A stretch of DNA of 46,393 nt from Pseudomonadota bacterium (GTDB taxonomy: Bacteria; Pseudomonadota; Gammaproteobacteria; Steroidobacterales; Steroidobacteraceae), in the NCBI GenBank assembly GCA_021780475.1, contig JAJXYR010000033.1:1-46393 (forward strand), given 5' to 3'. The position numbers and the translations under genes were made by a program. Shown piece after piece: positions 17,349 to 25,787 of the stretch. Within the stretch, counting starts at the first letter, position 1. Each line of letters opens with the position of its first letter. The notes below the pieces were generated by a model, which was not told where the DNA came from, made no database searches, and saw only the letters and a program-made list of their open reading frames with translations.

Positions 17349-17414
17349 TTACTTTTTCTTAGCGGCCTTTTTCTTGGCTACCTTCTTCTTCGCCTTCTTC
17401 GCTTTCGCTGCCAT
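17349..17414 (-). CDS. Lysine/alanine-rich 21-residue mini-protein
   Basis: ATG 17414 to TAA 17349 encodes a peptide made only of Met, Ala, Lys and one Val (it begins MAAKAKKAKKK), with about 12 lysines. It has a GGAG ribosome binding site eight bases upstream, a recognisable promoter and a strong terminator, so it is organised as an independent gene. The composition resembles the tails of H1-like nucleoid proteins. A DNA- or RNA-binding role is plausible but not shown. It might also be a leader peptide for rpiA, since the hairpin follows it. I know no named family. Confidence 0.55.
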   Translation of the reverse strand: MAAKAKKAKKKVAKKKAAKKK

Positions 17415-17450
17415 GATTAAAACTCCGTTGTCGGGTTAGTCCGGGGTCCG

Positions 17451-17478
17451 AGTATATACACGAATAATCAAATTACAA
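17451..17478 (-). promoter_or_regulatory. Sigma-70 promoter of the lysine-rich mini-gene
   Basis: On the minus strand TTGTAA (17478-17473) and TATACT (17456-17451) are separated by 16 bases. Predicted start near 17444, about 30 bases before the ATG. This AT-rich block stands out from the GC-rich surroundings. Confidence 0.6.
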
Positions 17479-17528
17479 GCAATACGTCATACTCCGATGC
17501 CGCCGATGTGGTAGCGACGTGCGCGAGT

Positions 17529-17993
17529 TCACGTTAGACCGAGAATGAAATCCCAGTTCGCCCGCGTCACCGGCGTCACCGACAAGCGGTTCCCCCGGCG
17601 CAGGATCAGCAGATCGCGAAGCGCGCCGGCGGCGTGCGCGCGCAGCTCGTCGAGCGTCACGATACGCTGGAATTTACGGACCAAGCGCACGTCGACGACG
17701 AACCAGCGGGGATCGTCCGCGCTGCCGACCGGGTCGTGGTGCGCATGATGCGGATCGAGCGCGGTCGCGTCCGGATAACCCGGCCCGAGCACCTCGACGA
17801 TCCCGGCGATGCCCGGTTCGGGGCAACTGGAGTGATAAAAGAATGCCCGGTCGCCTTTCTTGAAGTCGTCGCGCAGCATGTTGCGCGCCTGGAAATTGCG
17901 CACGCCGTCCCACGCGGTGGTCTTCCCCGGGCATGCCGCGAGATCGTCGATGCTGAACGTGTCGGGCTCGGATTTGAGCAGCCAGTGATTCAT
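17529..17993 (-). CDS. EVE-domain (Thy28-like) protein
   Basis: 154 residues, a single EVE domain: HWLLKSEPDTFSIDDL at the start, then TAWDGVRNFQARNMLRD and GDRAFFYHSSC. EVE domains belong to the PUA-like fold and bind modified bases in DNA or RNA. The ATG overlaps the stop of the ygfA gene (ATGA), so the two are coupled; this follows the 6S RNA-ygfA block. The cellular role of stand-alone EVE proteins is not settled. Confidence 0.9.
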   Translation of the reverse strand: MNHWLLKSEPDTFSIDDLAACPGKTTAWDGVRNFQARNMLRDDFKKGDRAFFYHSSCPEPGIAGIVEVLGPGYPDATALDPHHAHHDPVGSADDPRWFVVDVRLVRKFQRIVTLDELRAHAAGALRDLLILRRGNRLSVTPVTRANWDFILGLT

Positions 17994-18586
17994 TGCGGTC
18001 TCCTCGGATAGCGGATGATTCCTGTTTCGCCGGCGAAGCCGTCCAGCCGCAGATCCCAAGGCTCCGCGAAAACGGCATCCACCCGCTGGAAATCGAATCC
18101 CAGGCCGATCAGGCACGGGCCGCTCCAATGCCGCCTGCACGCGCGATACGCGAAGGCGCGATCATAGAATCCGCCGCCCATGCCGAGCCGCCGCCCGCCG
18201 GCATCGATGCCGACGAGCGGCACCACCACCAGATCCAGCCAGCGCGCGCCGACCGGATGGTCGGCCTCATGGGGAATCGAGATGCCGTAGGCGCCGCGGC
18301 GCATTCTGCCGGCGAAGGGATGGAATTCGATGCGACGGCGCCGCATGTCCGCGATCACCGGCACGAAGAGGCGCACGCCGCGGCGGCGCGCCGCGGCGCG
18401 AAGCAGCGCGGTGTCGGTCTCGCGGTCGATCGGCAGGTACACGGCCACGCGCGCGCCCGCGCGGAATTGCGGCATCCGCAGGATCGCCCGTTGCGCCGCC
18501 CGGGAGAGGGCCGCGTGTTCCCGGCCGCCGAGGGCGCGCCGCTGTCCGCGCAGTTGGCCGCGCAGCGCAGCCTTCGAGGCCTTCAT
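17990..18586 (-). CDS. ygfA: 5-formyltetrahydrofolate cyclo-ligase
   Basis: 198 residues. It converts 5-formyl-THF to 5,10-methenyl-THF with ATP. The family motif RRLGMGGGFYDRAFA is present near residue 135, and an N-terminal basic helix (KAALRGQLRGQRRALGG) is as expected. In gammaproteobacteria this gene classically follows 6S RNA, as here. The start ATG 18586 sits just after the 6S RNA 3' end. Confidence 0.93.
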   Translation of the reverse strand: MKASKAALRGQLRGQRRALGGREHAALSRAAQRAILRMPQFRAGARVAVYLPIDRETDTALLRAAARRRGVRLFVPVIADMRRRRIEFHPFAGRMRRGAYGISIPHEADHPVGARWLDLVVVPLVGIDAGGRRLGMGGGFYDRAFAYRACRRHWSGPCLIGLGFDFQRVDAVFAEPWDLRLDGFAGETGIIRYPRRPQ

Positions 18587-18605
18587 CGCGCGAAGGCCGG
18601 TGAAT

Positions 18606-18804
18606 AGATGGCGCCACCCGCATGTGCCGTATTGGACCGTTGCTCCCGACCTGAGCAACAGGTGGGGCTCACTGCGGCAAGTAAGGCTTTCCGCCCATGG
18701 CGGACCTGCACAATGTTGCCAGCAAGCAAAGGCCCCTGGGGTTTACAAATTAGGGTCGAGAGGTAACCCGATCCGCATCGAACACCGCAGGCGGCGCCAA
18801 ACCT
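18606..18804 (-). ncRNA. ssrS: 6S RNA
   Basis: The stretch between zapA and ygfA is the standard place of 6S RNA in gammaproteobacteria. On the minus strand the ends can pair: TTTGGCGCC near 18800 and GGCGCCATC near 18607. The conserved motif GTCCGCC...AAGCCTTA, found near the middle of E. coli 6S, is visible. About 199 bases, slightly longer than in E. coli. 6S RNA mimics an open promoter and binds sigma-70 RNA polymerase in stationary phase. End points are approximate. Confidence 0.88.
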
Positions 18805-18824
18805 AAATCTGGGAGAAAGGCGCC

Positions 18825-19139
18825 TCAAAGCTCGAGCTGCTGTCCTTTCTCCAATGCCGACTCTACGCGCTCGCGCAGGATTCGCAAGCGGCTCCCGACC
18901 TCGGTTTCGAGACCGGAGTCGAGCTTTCGCAGTCGTATCAATTCATTGGCCATGTTCAGTGCGGCGATCACCGCGATGCGCTCGAGACCGACGACCTTGC
19001 CGCTGTCGCGGATCTCCCGCATGCGCGCGTTCAAAAATTCGGCCGAGTCCAGCAAGTCCGACCGTTCCTCCGCGGGACAGACGATCTGGTATTCCTTCTC
19101 CAACACACGCACGCTGACGCGCGCCATGGTCTCGTTCAT
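18825..19139 (-). CDS. zapA: Cell division protein ZapA
   Basis: 104 residues. The start MNETMARVSVRVLEKEYQIVCP and the helix VGLERIAVIAALNMANEL are the ZapA globular core, followed by a coiled coil with heptads to the end. ZapA bundles FtsZ filaments at the Z ring. Its ATG overlaps the stop of the ZapB-like gene (ATGA). 6S RNA begins about 20 bases after its stop, so the 6S promoter probably lies inside zapA, or 6S is processed from this transcript. An in-frame ATG at 19127 is an alternative start. Confidence 0.93.
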   Translation of the reverse strand: MNETMARVSVRVLEKEYQIVCPAEERSDLLDSAEFLNARMREIRDSGKVVGLERIAVIAALNMANELIRLRKLDSGLETEVGSRLRILRERVESALEKGQQLEL

Positions 19140-19366
19140 TGCTGTTCCATGGATTTCAAGCGGCCGATCATCGCTTCCACGCGGGCGCGCACCTGTTCGT
19201 TTTTCTGAAGCAAGCCGGCGCGCTCGGACGTCAAGGCCTCCTGGCGCTGCCGCAGGGCCCTGTTCTCTTCCTTGATCTGCCCGATCGTGCCGATCAGATC
19301 GTCCAGGCGCTTCTCGAGGCGTTTCAGTTCGAGTTCGACGGCGGATTTTGGGGCGGCATCGCTCAT
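19136..19366 (-). CDS. ZapB-like coiled-coil protein (TIGR02449 type)
   Basis: 76 residues, almost entirely heptad repeats (LELKRLEKRLDDLIGTIGQI, then ENRALRQRQEAL). Proteins of this kind sit upstream of zapA in many gammaproteobacteria and are taken to be ZapB-like partners that link ZapA to other division factors. First gene of the operon. TATATT lies eight bases before the ATG with no ribosome binding site, suggesting a leaderless or nearly leaderless mRNA. Confidence 0.85.
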   Translation of the reverse strand: MSDAAPKSAVELELKRLEKRLDDLIGTIGQIKEENRALRQRQEALTSERAGLLQKNEQVRARVEAMIGRLKSMEQQ

Positions 19367-19374
19367 GGATCGTC

Positions 19375-19380
19375 AATATA
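19375..19380 (-). promoter_or_regulatory. -10-like hexamer eight bases before the ZapB-like gene
   Basis: TATATT on the minus strand, eight bases before the ATG. No -35 was identified with confidence. Confidence 0.45.
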
Positions 19381-19427
19381 GAGTGCGGCAAACCGCATTG
19401 CAAAGGCGGGGTGGGGTGTCGCTGGAG

Positions 19428-19433
19428 TATCAT
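19428..19433 (+). promoter_or_regulatory. -10-like hexamer nine bases before ygfB
   Basis: TATCAT, nine bases before ATG 19443. The only GGAG upstream is too far (15 bases) for a ribosome binding site. Faces away from the ZapB-like promoter about 50 bases away. Confidence 0.4.
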
Positions 19434-19442
19434 GCCGCCATC

Positions 19443-20006
19443 ATGATGTCGGACATCCGTTTCCAGGACTTCGAGGACGTGCTCGCGGCGGCTGGCAGCC
19501 ATGCCGATGCCGCCGAAGCGCATGGCTCATTGTGCGGCGCATTGTGCGCGATCGCCCCGTATCGCATGCAGGACTGGGTCAACGAGATTCTGCCGGATAC
19601 CGGGGCGCTGTCGGCCGAATCGGCGGCCCTGATCGAGCGGGTGTTCACCGCCACGACGATGTCCTTCGGCGAGCAGGGGATGGCGTTCGAGCCCTTGCTG
19701 CCGGACGACGAGGAACCGCTCAACGGCCGCGCCAATGCCCTCGCGCTGTGGTGCACCGGATTCCTGTATGGCCTCGGCACCGGGCAGATCTCGGACCTGG
19801 ACTCGCTCGCCGGCGACGTCGGCGAGATCGTCCGCGACTTCTCCGAGATATCGCGCGCGACGGGTGACGATGCCGACGGCGACGAATCGAACGAGCAGGC
19901 TTACGCCGAACTCGTCGAGTTCATCCGGGTCGCCGCCCAGGTCGTCTTCGAGGAGCTGTTGCCCTTGCGCGCGCAGGTTTTTCCGCCGGCGCAGCGACTG
20001 CATTGA
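19443..20006 (+). CDS. ygfB: UPF0149 family protein YgfB
   Basis: 187 residues, helical. The family signature is seen in AEAHGSLCGALCA near the N-terminus and NALALWCTGFLYGLG in the middle, with a very acidic loop (GDDADGDESNEQAY). In Pseudomonas, YgfB has been linked to repression of a beta-lactamase and peptidoglycan-recycling regulon; whether that holds here is unknown. It is the first gene of ygfB-pepP-ubiH-ubiI and diverges from the zapB-like gene, as in related genomes. ATG 19446 is an equal alternative start. Confidence 0.92.
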   Translation: MMSDIRFQDFEDVLAAAGSHADAAEAHGSLCGALCAIAPYRMQDWVNEILPDTGALSAESAALIERVFTATTMSFGEQGMAFEPLLPDDEEPLNGRANALALWCTGFLYGLGTGQISDLDSLAGDVGEIVRDFSEISRATGDDADGDESNEQAYAELVEFIRVAAQVVFEELLPLRAQVFPPAQRLH

Positions 20007-21319
20007 CTCCTGCGGTGGATAACCGGGAATTCATCCGCCGTCGCCGGCAGTTGATGCGGCGGCTCGGCAAGGATGCGATCGCGATCCTGCCGGCGGCGCC
20101 GGTGCGCAAGCGCAACGGCGAAATCCCCTACGCCTACCGCCAGGACAGCTATTTTCATTACCTCACCGGGTTTCCGGAACCCGAGGCCGTGGCGGCGCTG
20201 CTCCCCGGGCGTCCGCAGGGCGAGTACGTGCTGTTCGTCCGCGAGCGCGACCGCGAACGCGAGGAGTGGGATGGCCCGCGCGCGGGCCCCGGCGGCGCGG
20301 TAGAACTGCACGGCGCGGACGATGCGTTCCCGATGGCCGACATCGACGAAATCCTGCCCGGTTTGATGGAGGGGAGACCGCGGATCTATTACTCGATGGG
20401 CGCGCATGAAGAATTCGACCCGCGCGTTCTCGGCTGGGTCAACGCCCTGCGGATAGAGTCCAGCGATGACGCGACCGCGCCGCAGGAAATCGCCGCCTTG
20501 TCGGCCGTCATCGACAATCTGCGCCTGTACAAGAGCCGCGCGGAACTCGCCGCCCTGCGCCGCTCGGCGCAGATCACCGTTGCCGCGCACCGGCGTGCGA
20601 TGCGCTTTGCCCGGCCGGGCGCCATGGAATACGAGGTCATGGCCGAGATCGCGCACGAGTTCAGGCGCCATAATGCGGACTTCGCCTACCACCCGATCGT
20701 CGGCGGCGGCGCCAACAGCTGCGTCATGCATTACAGCGCCAACGACCAGCCCCTGCGCGACGGGGATCTGGTGCTGCTCGACGCGGGCTGCGAGTGCGAC
20801 AGCTACGCCGCGGACGTCACCCGCACCTTCCCGGTCGGCGGGCGCTTCCGCCCGGCGCAACGCGCCGTGTACGAGGTCGTGCTGCGGGCCCAGCTGGCGG
20901 CGATCGACCGGGTGCGGGCCGGCAATGACTGGAACGATCCGCATGAGGCCGCGGTGCGCTCCGTGACCCTGGGGCTCATCGACCTCGGATTGTTGAAAGG
21001 CCGGCCGGCGCGCTTGATCAAGGACGGCGCGTACCGCGAGTTCTTCAATCACCGCACCGGCCACTGGCTCGGCATCGACGTTCATGACGTCGGCGCCTAC
21101 AAGGTCGGCGGCCAGTGGCGCCGCCTGGAACCCGGCATGGCGCTGACGGTCGAACCCGGCATCTACATCAGACCGGCGGCGAACGTGCCCAAGGAATTCT
21201 GGAATATCGGCGTGCGCATCGAGGACGACCTGGTCGTGACCGGCGCGAATCCGGACGTGCTGACCGGCGATCTGGAGAAGGATCCGGACGCGATCGAGCG
21301 CCTGGTGCAGTCGGCATGA
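20003..21319 (+). CDS. pepP: Xaa-Pro aminopeptidase
   Basis: 438 residues, aminopeptidase P, which removes N-terminal residues before proline in the cytoplasm. Metal ligands of the pita-bread fold are visible: LLDAGCECDSYAADVTRTFP (two Asp), GHWLGIDVHDVG (His), TVEPGIYI (Glu) and GVRIEDDLV (Glu). The start is probably TTG 20003, overlapping the ygfB stop (TTGA); GTG 20015 is an alternative. Ends in an ATGA overlap with ubiH. Confidence 0.95.
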   Translation: MTPAVDNREFIRRRRQLMRRLGKDAIAILPAAPVRKRNGEIPYAYRQDSYFHYLTGFPEPEAVAALLPGRPQGEYVLFVRERDREREEWDGPRAGPGGAVELHGADDAFPMADIDEILPGLMEGRPRIYYSMGAHEEFDPRVLGWVNALRIESSDDATAPQEIAALSAVIDNLRLYKSRAELAALRRSAQITVAAHRRAMRFARPGAMEYEVMAEIAHEFRRHNADFAYHPIVGGGANSCVMHYSANDQPLRDGDLVLLDAGCECDSYAADVTRTFPVGGRFRPAQRAVYEVVLRAQLAAIDRVRAGNDWNDPHEAAVRSVTLGLIDLGLLKGRPARLIKDGAYREFFNHRTGHWLGIDVHDVGAYKVGGQWRRLEPGMALTVEPGIYIRPAANVPKEFWNIGVRIEDDLVVTGANPDVLTGDLEKDPDAIERLVQSA

Positions 21320-22545
21320 CCGAAGTGTTCGACATCGCGATCAGCGGCGGCGGCATGGTCGGGGCGAGCCTCGCGGTGGCGCTGCGTCCGCTCGGGCTGC
21401 GGATCGCGCTGATCGAGGCCGTTGCGCACGACGCCGACACCCAGCCGAGTTTCGACGAACGCACGACGGCGCTGTCGAACGGCAGCCGCCGCATCCTGGA
21501 GACCCTGGGAGTCTGGCCGGGGGTCGCGGCGGCGGCGACTCCGATCCGGAGAATCCACGTGTCCGATCGGGGGCATTTCGGTTTCGCCCGCATCGACGCC
21601 AACACCCTGGGGTTGGACGCGATGGGCTACGTGTTGCCCAACAGGGCGCTGGGGCGCGCGCTCTGGGACCTCATCCGCGCCGACCCCGGGATCCGGGTCC
21701 ATTGTCCGGCGACGCTCGCCGAGGTGACGCCGGGTGCGGATACCGCGCTGGTACGGATCGCGAACGCGGACGGGACGCAGGTCCTCGTCGAGGCGAACCT
21801 GGTCGTCGCCGCCGACGGCGTCGGTTCGGTGGTTCGTGGCGCCGCGGGCATCGACATCGAGACCCGCGATTACGGTCAGAGCGCGCTGATCACGACCGTT
21901 CTGCCGCAGCGCTTCCATGATCACGTCGCGTACGAGCGGTTCACGGATTCGGGTCCGCTCGCGCTGCTGCCGCTCGCGGATGGACGCTGCACGCTCGTGC
22001 TGACCCACAAGACCGCGGACGTCGCCGCCGCGCTCGCCGCATCGGACGCGGAGTTTCTCGCCGAGGTGCAGCATCGATTTGGATTCAGGCTGGGCCGGTT
22101 CCTGCAGGCGGGGCGGCGCGTCGCGTACCCGCTCGCGCTGACGCTGGCCCGGCGCACGAGCGGCGCGCGTTGCGTGATCGTCGGCAACGCCGCGCAAAGT
22201 CTGCACCCGGTGGCCGGCATGGGCTTCAACCTCGGGCTGCGAGATGCCGCGACTCTCGCCGAACTGATCGCGGATCGCTCGGCGGAGGGCCGGCGCGATT
22301 TCGGCGATGCCGCGATGCTCGCGGCATACGACGCCTGGCGCGGCCGCGACCGGCGCGCGATCGCCGGCTTCACCGACTCGCTGGTGCGGATCTTCTCCAA
22401 CCCGCTTGGGATCATCCGCGCGGCGCGCAATGCGGGCCTGCTGGCGTTCGATCTGCTGCCGCCGGCGAAGTCCGCGCTGTCGGCGCTCAGCACCGGCGCC
22501 TCGGGGCGCGTGCCGAAGCTCGCGCGCGGAGTGGCGCTGCGGTGA
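21316..22545 (+). CDS. ubiH: 2-octaprenyl-6-methoxyphenol hydroxylase (UbiH)
   Basis: 409 residues, a FAD-dependent aromatic hydroxylase for ubiquinone ring position C1. The Rossmann motif is ISGGGMVGASLAVALR. The second FAD motif reads IVGNAAQSLHPVAGMGFNLG; Asn instead of Asp after the Gly is typical of UbiH and separates it from UbiI/UbiF. Overlaps pepP (ATGA) and the next gene (GTGA). The tight ygfB-pepP-ubiH-ubiI order matches other gammaproteobacteria. Confidence 0.94.
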   Translation: MTEVFDIAISGGGMVGASLAVALRPLGLRIALIEAVAHDADTQPSFDERTTALSNGSRRILETLGVWPGVAAAATPIRRIHVSDRGHFGFARIDANTLGLDAMGYVLPNRALGRALWDLIRADPGIRVHCPATLAEVTPGADTALVRIANADGTQVLVEANLVVAADGVGSVVRGAAGIDIETRDYGQSALITTVLPQRFHDHVAYERFTDSGPLALLPLADGRCTLVLTHKTADVAAALAASDAEFLAEVQHRFGFRLGRFLQAGRRVAYPLALTLARRTSGARCVIVGNAAQSLHPVAGMGFNLGLRDAATLAELIADRSAEGRRDFGDAAMLAAYDAWRGRDRRAIAGFTDSLVRIFSNPLGIIRAARNAGLLAFDLLPPAKSALSALSTGASGRVPKLARGVALR

Positions 22546-23771
22546 GACAGGAATTCGATGTCGTCGTCGTCGGTGCGGGCGCGGTCGGCGCCGCGACCGC
22601 CGCACTGCTCGCGACCCGGGGCGTCACGGCGCCATCCCGGATCGCGGTCGTCGATGCGCGCCTGCCGACGGCGACGCAGGCGGCCGATTGGGATTTGCGG
22701 GTGTTCGCGCTCAGCCACGCATCGCAGCGGGTGCTGCGGGAGATCGGCGCGTGGGAACGCCTGCCGCGGTCGCGGGTCGCGCGCTACGAGCGGATGTGCG
22801 TCTGGGATGCAGCCGGGGCGCCGGGCGGCGGGGGATCCCTCACCTTCGATTGCGCCGAACTCGGCGAACCCGACCTCGGCTCCATCGTCGATGGCGCCGA
22901 ACTCAAATGGCATTGTCTGCAGGCGGCGCGGCACGCGGGAGTCGCGATCGTCGAGGCCGGCCTGCGCGATGTCGGCGTGGACGCGGAGCGGGTGCGGATC
23001 CTGCTCAACGACGGCCGCGAACTCGGCGCGCGGCTGATCGCGGCCGCCGACGGCGCCGAGTCGCCGTCGCGGCGATTCCTCGGGATCGACACGGCCGGCC
23101 ATCCGTACGGGCAGGAGGCGATCGTCTGTCACCTGCACACGGAGAGGCCCCACCGAAACACCGCCTGGCAGCGGTTCTTGCCGACGGGGCCGCTGGCGCT
23201 GTTGCCGCTCTCGGACGGCCGGTCATCGATCGTGTGGAGCGTGCGCGTCGACGAGGCGCGGCGTCTGCGCGCGCTCGATCCGGCCGCGTTCGCGCGCGCC
23301 GTCGACGCCGCGAGTGACGGGGTGCTGGGCGCGACGCGCCTGTCGACGCCGATAGCGAGCCATCCGCTGCGACTGCGGTACGCCCAGGCCTACGTCGGCG
23401 AGCGGGCGGCGCTGCTCGGCGACGCGGCGCACGTCGTGCATCCATTGGCCGGCCAGGGGCTGAACCTGGGGTTCCTCGACGGCGCCGCCCTCGCCGTGGT
23501 CCTCGCCGACGCGAGCGATGCCGGTTCATTCGGAGATCTGCGGGTCCTGCGCCGCTACGAGCGTTGGCGCAAAAGCGAGAACATGCCGGCCGCTGCCGCG
23601 TTCGACGGCCTCGATCGCCTGTTCTCGAATTCCGATCCGCTGGCAGGCGCGCTGCGGCGTGCCGGACTCGGACTCGTCGGGCGCTCGCCGCTGTTACGGC
23701 GCTGGCTGGCGGCGCCCGCGCTCGGTCGGGGCGCCGCGCCTACAGCAGATCGATCTTCGCGGCGCAGATGA
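22542..23771 (+). CDS. ubiI: UbiI/VisC-like FAD-dependent ubiquinone hydroxylase
   Basis: 409 residues, the same length as UbiH. The start GTG 22542 overlaps the ubiH stop. The nucleotide fold is VVVVGAGAVGAATAALLA and the second FAD motif is LLGDAAHVVHPLAGQGLNLG, with the Gly-Asp of UbiI, UbiF and VisC. By position it should be UbiI (C5 hydroxylation), especially as C6 is covered by coq7. The last 32 bases overlap the 3' end of phhB on the other strand, and the final residues (TADRSSRRR) look like a read-through tail. Confidence 0.85.
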   Translation: MRQEFDVVVVGAGAVGAATAALLATRGVTAPSRIAVVDARLPTATQAADWDLRVFALSHASQRVLREIGAWERLPRSRVARYERMCVWDAAGAPGGGGSLTFDCAELGEPDLGSIVDGAELKWHCLQAARHAGVAIVEAGLRDVGVDAERVRILLNDGRELGARLIAAADGAESPSRRFLGIDTAGHPYGQEAIVCHLHTERPHRNTAWQRFLPTGPLALLPLSDGRSSIVWSVRVDEARRLRALDPAAFARAVDAASDGVLGATRLSTPIASHPLRLRYAQAYVGERAALLGDAAHVVHPLAGQGLNLGFLDGAALAVVLADASDAGSFGDLRVLRRYERWRKSENMPAAAAFDGLDRLFSNSDPLAGALRRAGLGLVGRSPLLRRWLAAPALGRGAAPTADRSSRRR

Positions 23772-24069
23772 AATCGTTTTCGGACAGGCCGCCGATCGAG
23801 TGCGTTCGATATACGACCCGACAGCGGTTGTAGCCGACACTGAGATCCGGATGATGGTCTTCGACGTTGGCGATGTGCGCGACGGCGTTGACGAAGCTCA
23901 TGGTGCGGTAGAAATCCCGGAATTCAAACGAACGCTCCAGGCTCTTGGTGTCCGCCGCGATGCGCCAGTCCGGGTGCAGCCCGCCGCCGAGCGCCGCGGC
24001 CTGCGCCGCCGTCAGCGGCAACACCCCGCCCTCACAGGGTACGCATTTCTTGCCGGCGAGCTGGTTCAC
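23740..24069 (-). CDS. phhB: Pterin-4a-carbinolamine dehydratase
   Basis: 109 residues. The active-site segment [20 protein letters not shown], with the paired His, is diagnostic of the PCD/DCoH family, which dehydrates 4a-hydroxytetrahydropterin. The start is GTG 24069, overlapping the ispG stop (GTGA). No phenylalanine hydroxylase gene is in the window, so it may serve another pterin enzyme such as one of molybdopterin metabolism. Its 3' end overlaps the ubiI-like gene. Confidence 0.93.
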   Translation of the reverse strand: MNQLAGKKCVPCEGGVLPLTAAQAAALGGGLHPDWRIAADTKSLERSFEFRDFYRTMSFVNAVAHIANVEDHHPDLSVGYNRCRVVYRTHSIGGLSENDFICAAKIDLL

Positions 24070-25286
24070 GGTGCCCTGCGCGCATAGCTGCGCTCGATGT
24101 AGCGCTCGACCAGTTCCTGAAATTCCTCGGCGATCCGCTGTCCCTTCAGCGTGACCGTCTTGCCGCCGTCCTCGTAGACGGGCGCGACCGGCACCTCGCC
24201 GGTTCCAGGCAGGCTGATGCCGATGTTGGCGTGCTTACTCTCGCCCGGACCGTTGACGACGCAGCCCATGACGGCCACGGTCATTTCTTCGACGCCGACG
24301 CGTTCCTTGCGCCAGGCGGGCATCCGGTGACGGATGTGGGTCTGGATCTTTTGCGCGAGCTCCTGAAAGTACGTGCTCGTCGTCCGTCCGCAACCGGGGC
24401 AGGCGACGACCATCGGTGTGAACGCGCGCAGTCCCATGGTCTGGAGGATTTCCTGCGCCACGATGACTTCCTGGGTGCGGTCACCGCCCGGTTCCGGGGT
24501 CAAGGAAACCCGGATCGTGTCGCCGATCCCGTCCTGCAGGAGCACGCCGATGCCGGCCGTCGAAGCGACGATGCCCTTGCTGCCCATGCCCGCTTCGGTC
24601 AGGCCCACATGCAGGGGATATTGGCAGCGCCGGGCCAGGTTGCGATACACGCTGATCAAATCCTGCACGCCGCTCACCTTGGCGCTGATGACGATCCTGT
24701 CGCCGGCGAGACCCAGCGCCTCGGCGCGCGCCGCGCTTTCGAGGGCCGACGCGACGATCGCCTCGCGCATGACCTCGATCGCCGGCAGGGGCTCGGCCAG
24801 CCTGGAGTTCTCATCCATCAGCCGCGTCAACAAATCCTGGTCCAGGCTTCCCCAGTTCACGCCGATGCGCACGGGCTTGCCGTGACGGCACGCGACCTCG
24901 ATCATCTCGGCGAACTGGGGGTCGCGCTTGGTGCCGCGGCCGACATTGCCCGGGTTGATGCGCAGTTTCGCCAGGGATTCGGCGCATTCGGGGTGAGCCT
25001 TCAGCAGCTTGTGCCCGTTGAAATGGAAGTCCCCGACCAGCGGGGTGGCGATGCCGCGGGCGTCCAGACGCTCGCGAATCTTCGCGACCGCGGCGGCGGC
25101 CGCGTCGTTGTTGACGGTGATCCGGACCAGTTCGGACCCCGCGCGAGCGAGCGCCGCCACCTGTTCCACGGTTGCGTCGACATCGGCGGTGTCGGTGTTG
25201 GTCATGGATTGCACGACGATCGGCGCCGTGCCTCCGATCATCACCGGTCCGACTTTCACACCGCGACTTGTTCTTCGAGAAATCAT
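24066..25286 (-). CDS. ispG: 4-hydroxy-3-methylbut-2-en-1-yl diphosphate synthase
   Basis: 406 residues. IspG (GcpE) makes HMBPP in the non-mevalonate isoprenoid pathway. The N-terminal TIM barrel ([20 protein letters not shown]) and the C-terminal iron-sulfur domain with VACPGCGRT and [14 protein letters not shown] are complete; these carry the three Cys and the Glu that hold the [4Fe-4S] cluster. A TAGAAT about 40 bases upstream may be its -10. Diverges from the SUI1 gene. Confidence 0.97.
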   Translation of the reverse strand: MISRRTSRGVKVGPVMIGGTAPIVVQSMTNTDTADVDATVEQVAALARAGSELVRITVNNDAAAAAVAKIRERLDARGIATPLVGDFHFNGHKLLKAHPECAESLAKLRINPGNVGRGTKRDPQFAEMIEVACRHGKPVRIGVNWGSLDQDLLTRLMDENSRLAEPLPAIEVMREAIVASALESAARAEALGLAGDRIVISAKVSGVQDLISVYRNLARRCQYPLHVGLTEAGMGSKGIVASTAGIGVLLQDGIGDTIRVSLTPEPGGDRTQEVIVAQEILQTMGLRAFTPMVVACPGCGRTTSTYFQELAQKIQTHIRHRMPAWRKERVGVEEMTVAVMGCVVNGPGESKHANIGISLPGTGEVPVAPVYEDGGKTVTLKGQRIAEEFQELVERYIERSYARRAP

Positions 25287-25369
25287 GGCTCGGATGGATT
25301 CCAGGGCGAAGCTGCCCGGCGCCCATTCTAGCGCGCCGGCGCGCGATATGACGCCGCCCCGTTACGCGG

Positions 25370-25375
25370 CATAAT
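25370..25375 (+). promoter_or_regulatory. -10-like hexamer seven bases before the SUI1 gene
   Basis: CATAAT, seven bases before ATG 25383, with no ribosome binding site between. It overlaps a second in-frame ATG at 25374. Confidence 0.4.
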
Positions 25376-25382
25376 GCGGCGC

Positions 25383-25730
25383 ATGAGCGACAGGGTCGTT
25401 TACTCCACCGGAATCGGTCCGCTGTGCCCCAATTGCCGCAGAGCGGCAGCGGAATGCGTTTGTCCGCGGGGCGCGCCGGGGGCCGCTCAACCGGTGCGTC
25501 CGCGTGTCGGCCGGGAGACCAAGGGCCGGGCGGGACGCGGCGTCACGACGGTCAGCGGATTGGCGCTGCCGGCGGCGCAAATCGAGGCACTGGCGGCCGC
25601 GCTCAAGAAGCGCTGCGGCTCCGGCGGCACGGTACGTGACGGAATCATCGAAATTCAAGGTGAACATCGGGATACGATCGTTGCCGAACTCTGCAAGCTG
25701 GGATTGCCGGCCAAACGCTCCGGCGGTTAG
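25383..25730 (+). CDS. yciH: SUI1/eIF1-like translation factor YciH
   Basis: 115 residues. The C-terminal SUI1 fold is clear (TKGRAGRGVTTVSGLALP, KKRCGSGGTVRDGIIEIQG). The N-terminus has a small Cys cluster (CPNCRRAAAECVC) that could bind zinc, as in related YciH proteins. The family resembles eukaryotic eIF1 and affects start-site selection under stress. That is of interest next to so many unusual starts in this window. ATG 25374 is an alternative start. Confidence 0.9.
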   Translation: MSDRVVYSTGIGPLCPNCRRAAAECVCPRGAPGAAQPVRPRVGRETKGRAGRGVTTVSGLALPAAQIEALAAALKKRCGSGGTVRDGIIEIQGEHRDTIVAELCKLGLPAKRSGG

Positions 25731-25787
25731 CCAAAATGCCGACCGCCGCCTTTCGTCCAGAAATTTCCGCACGTCAAGGGAAGCTCA

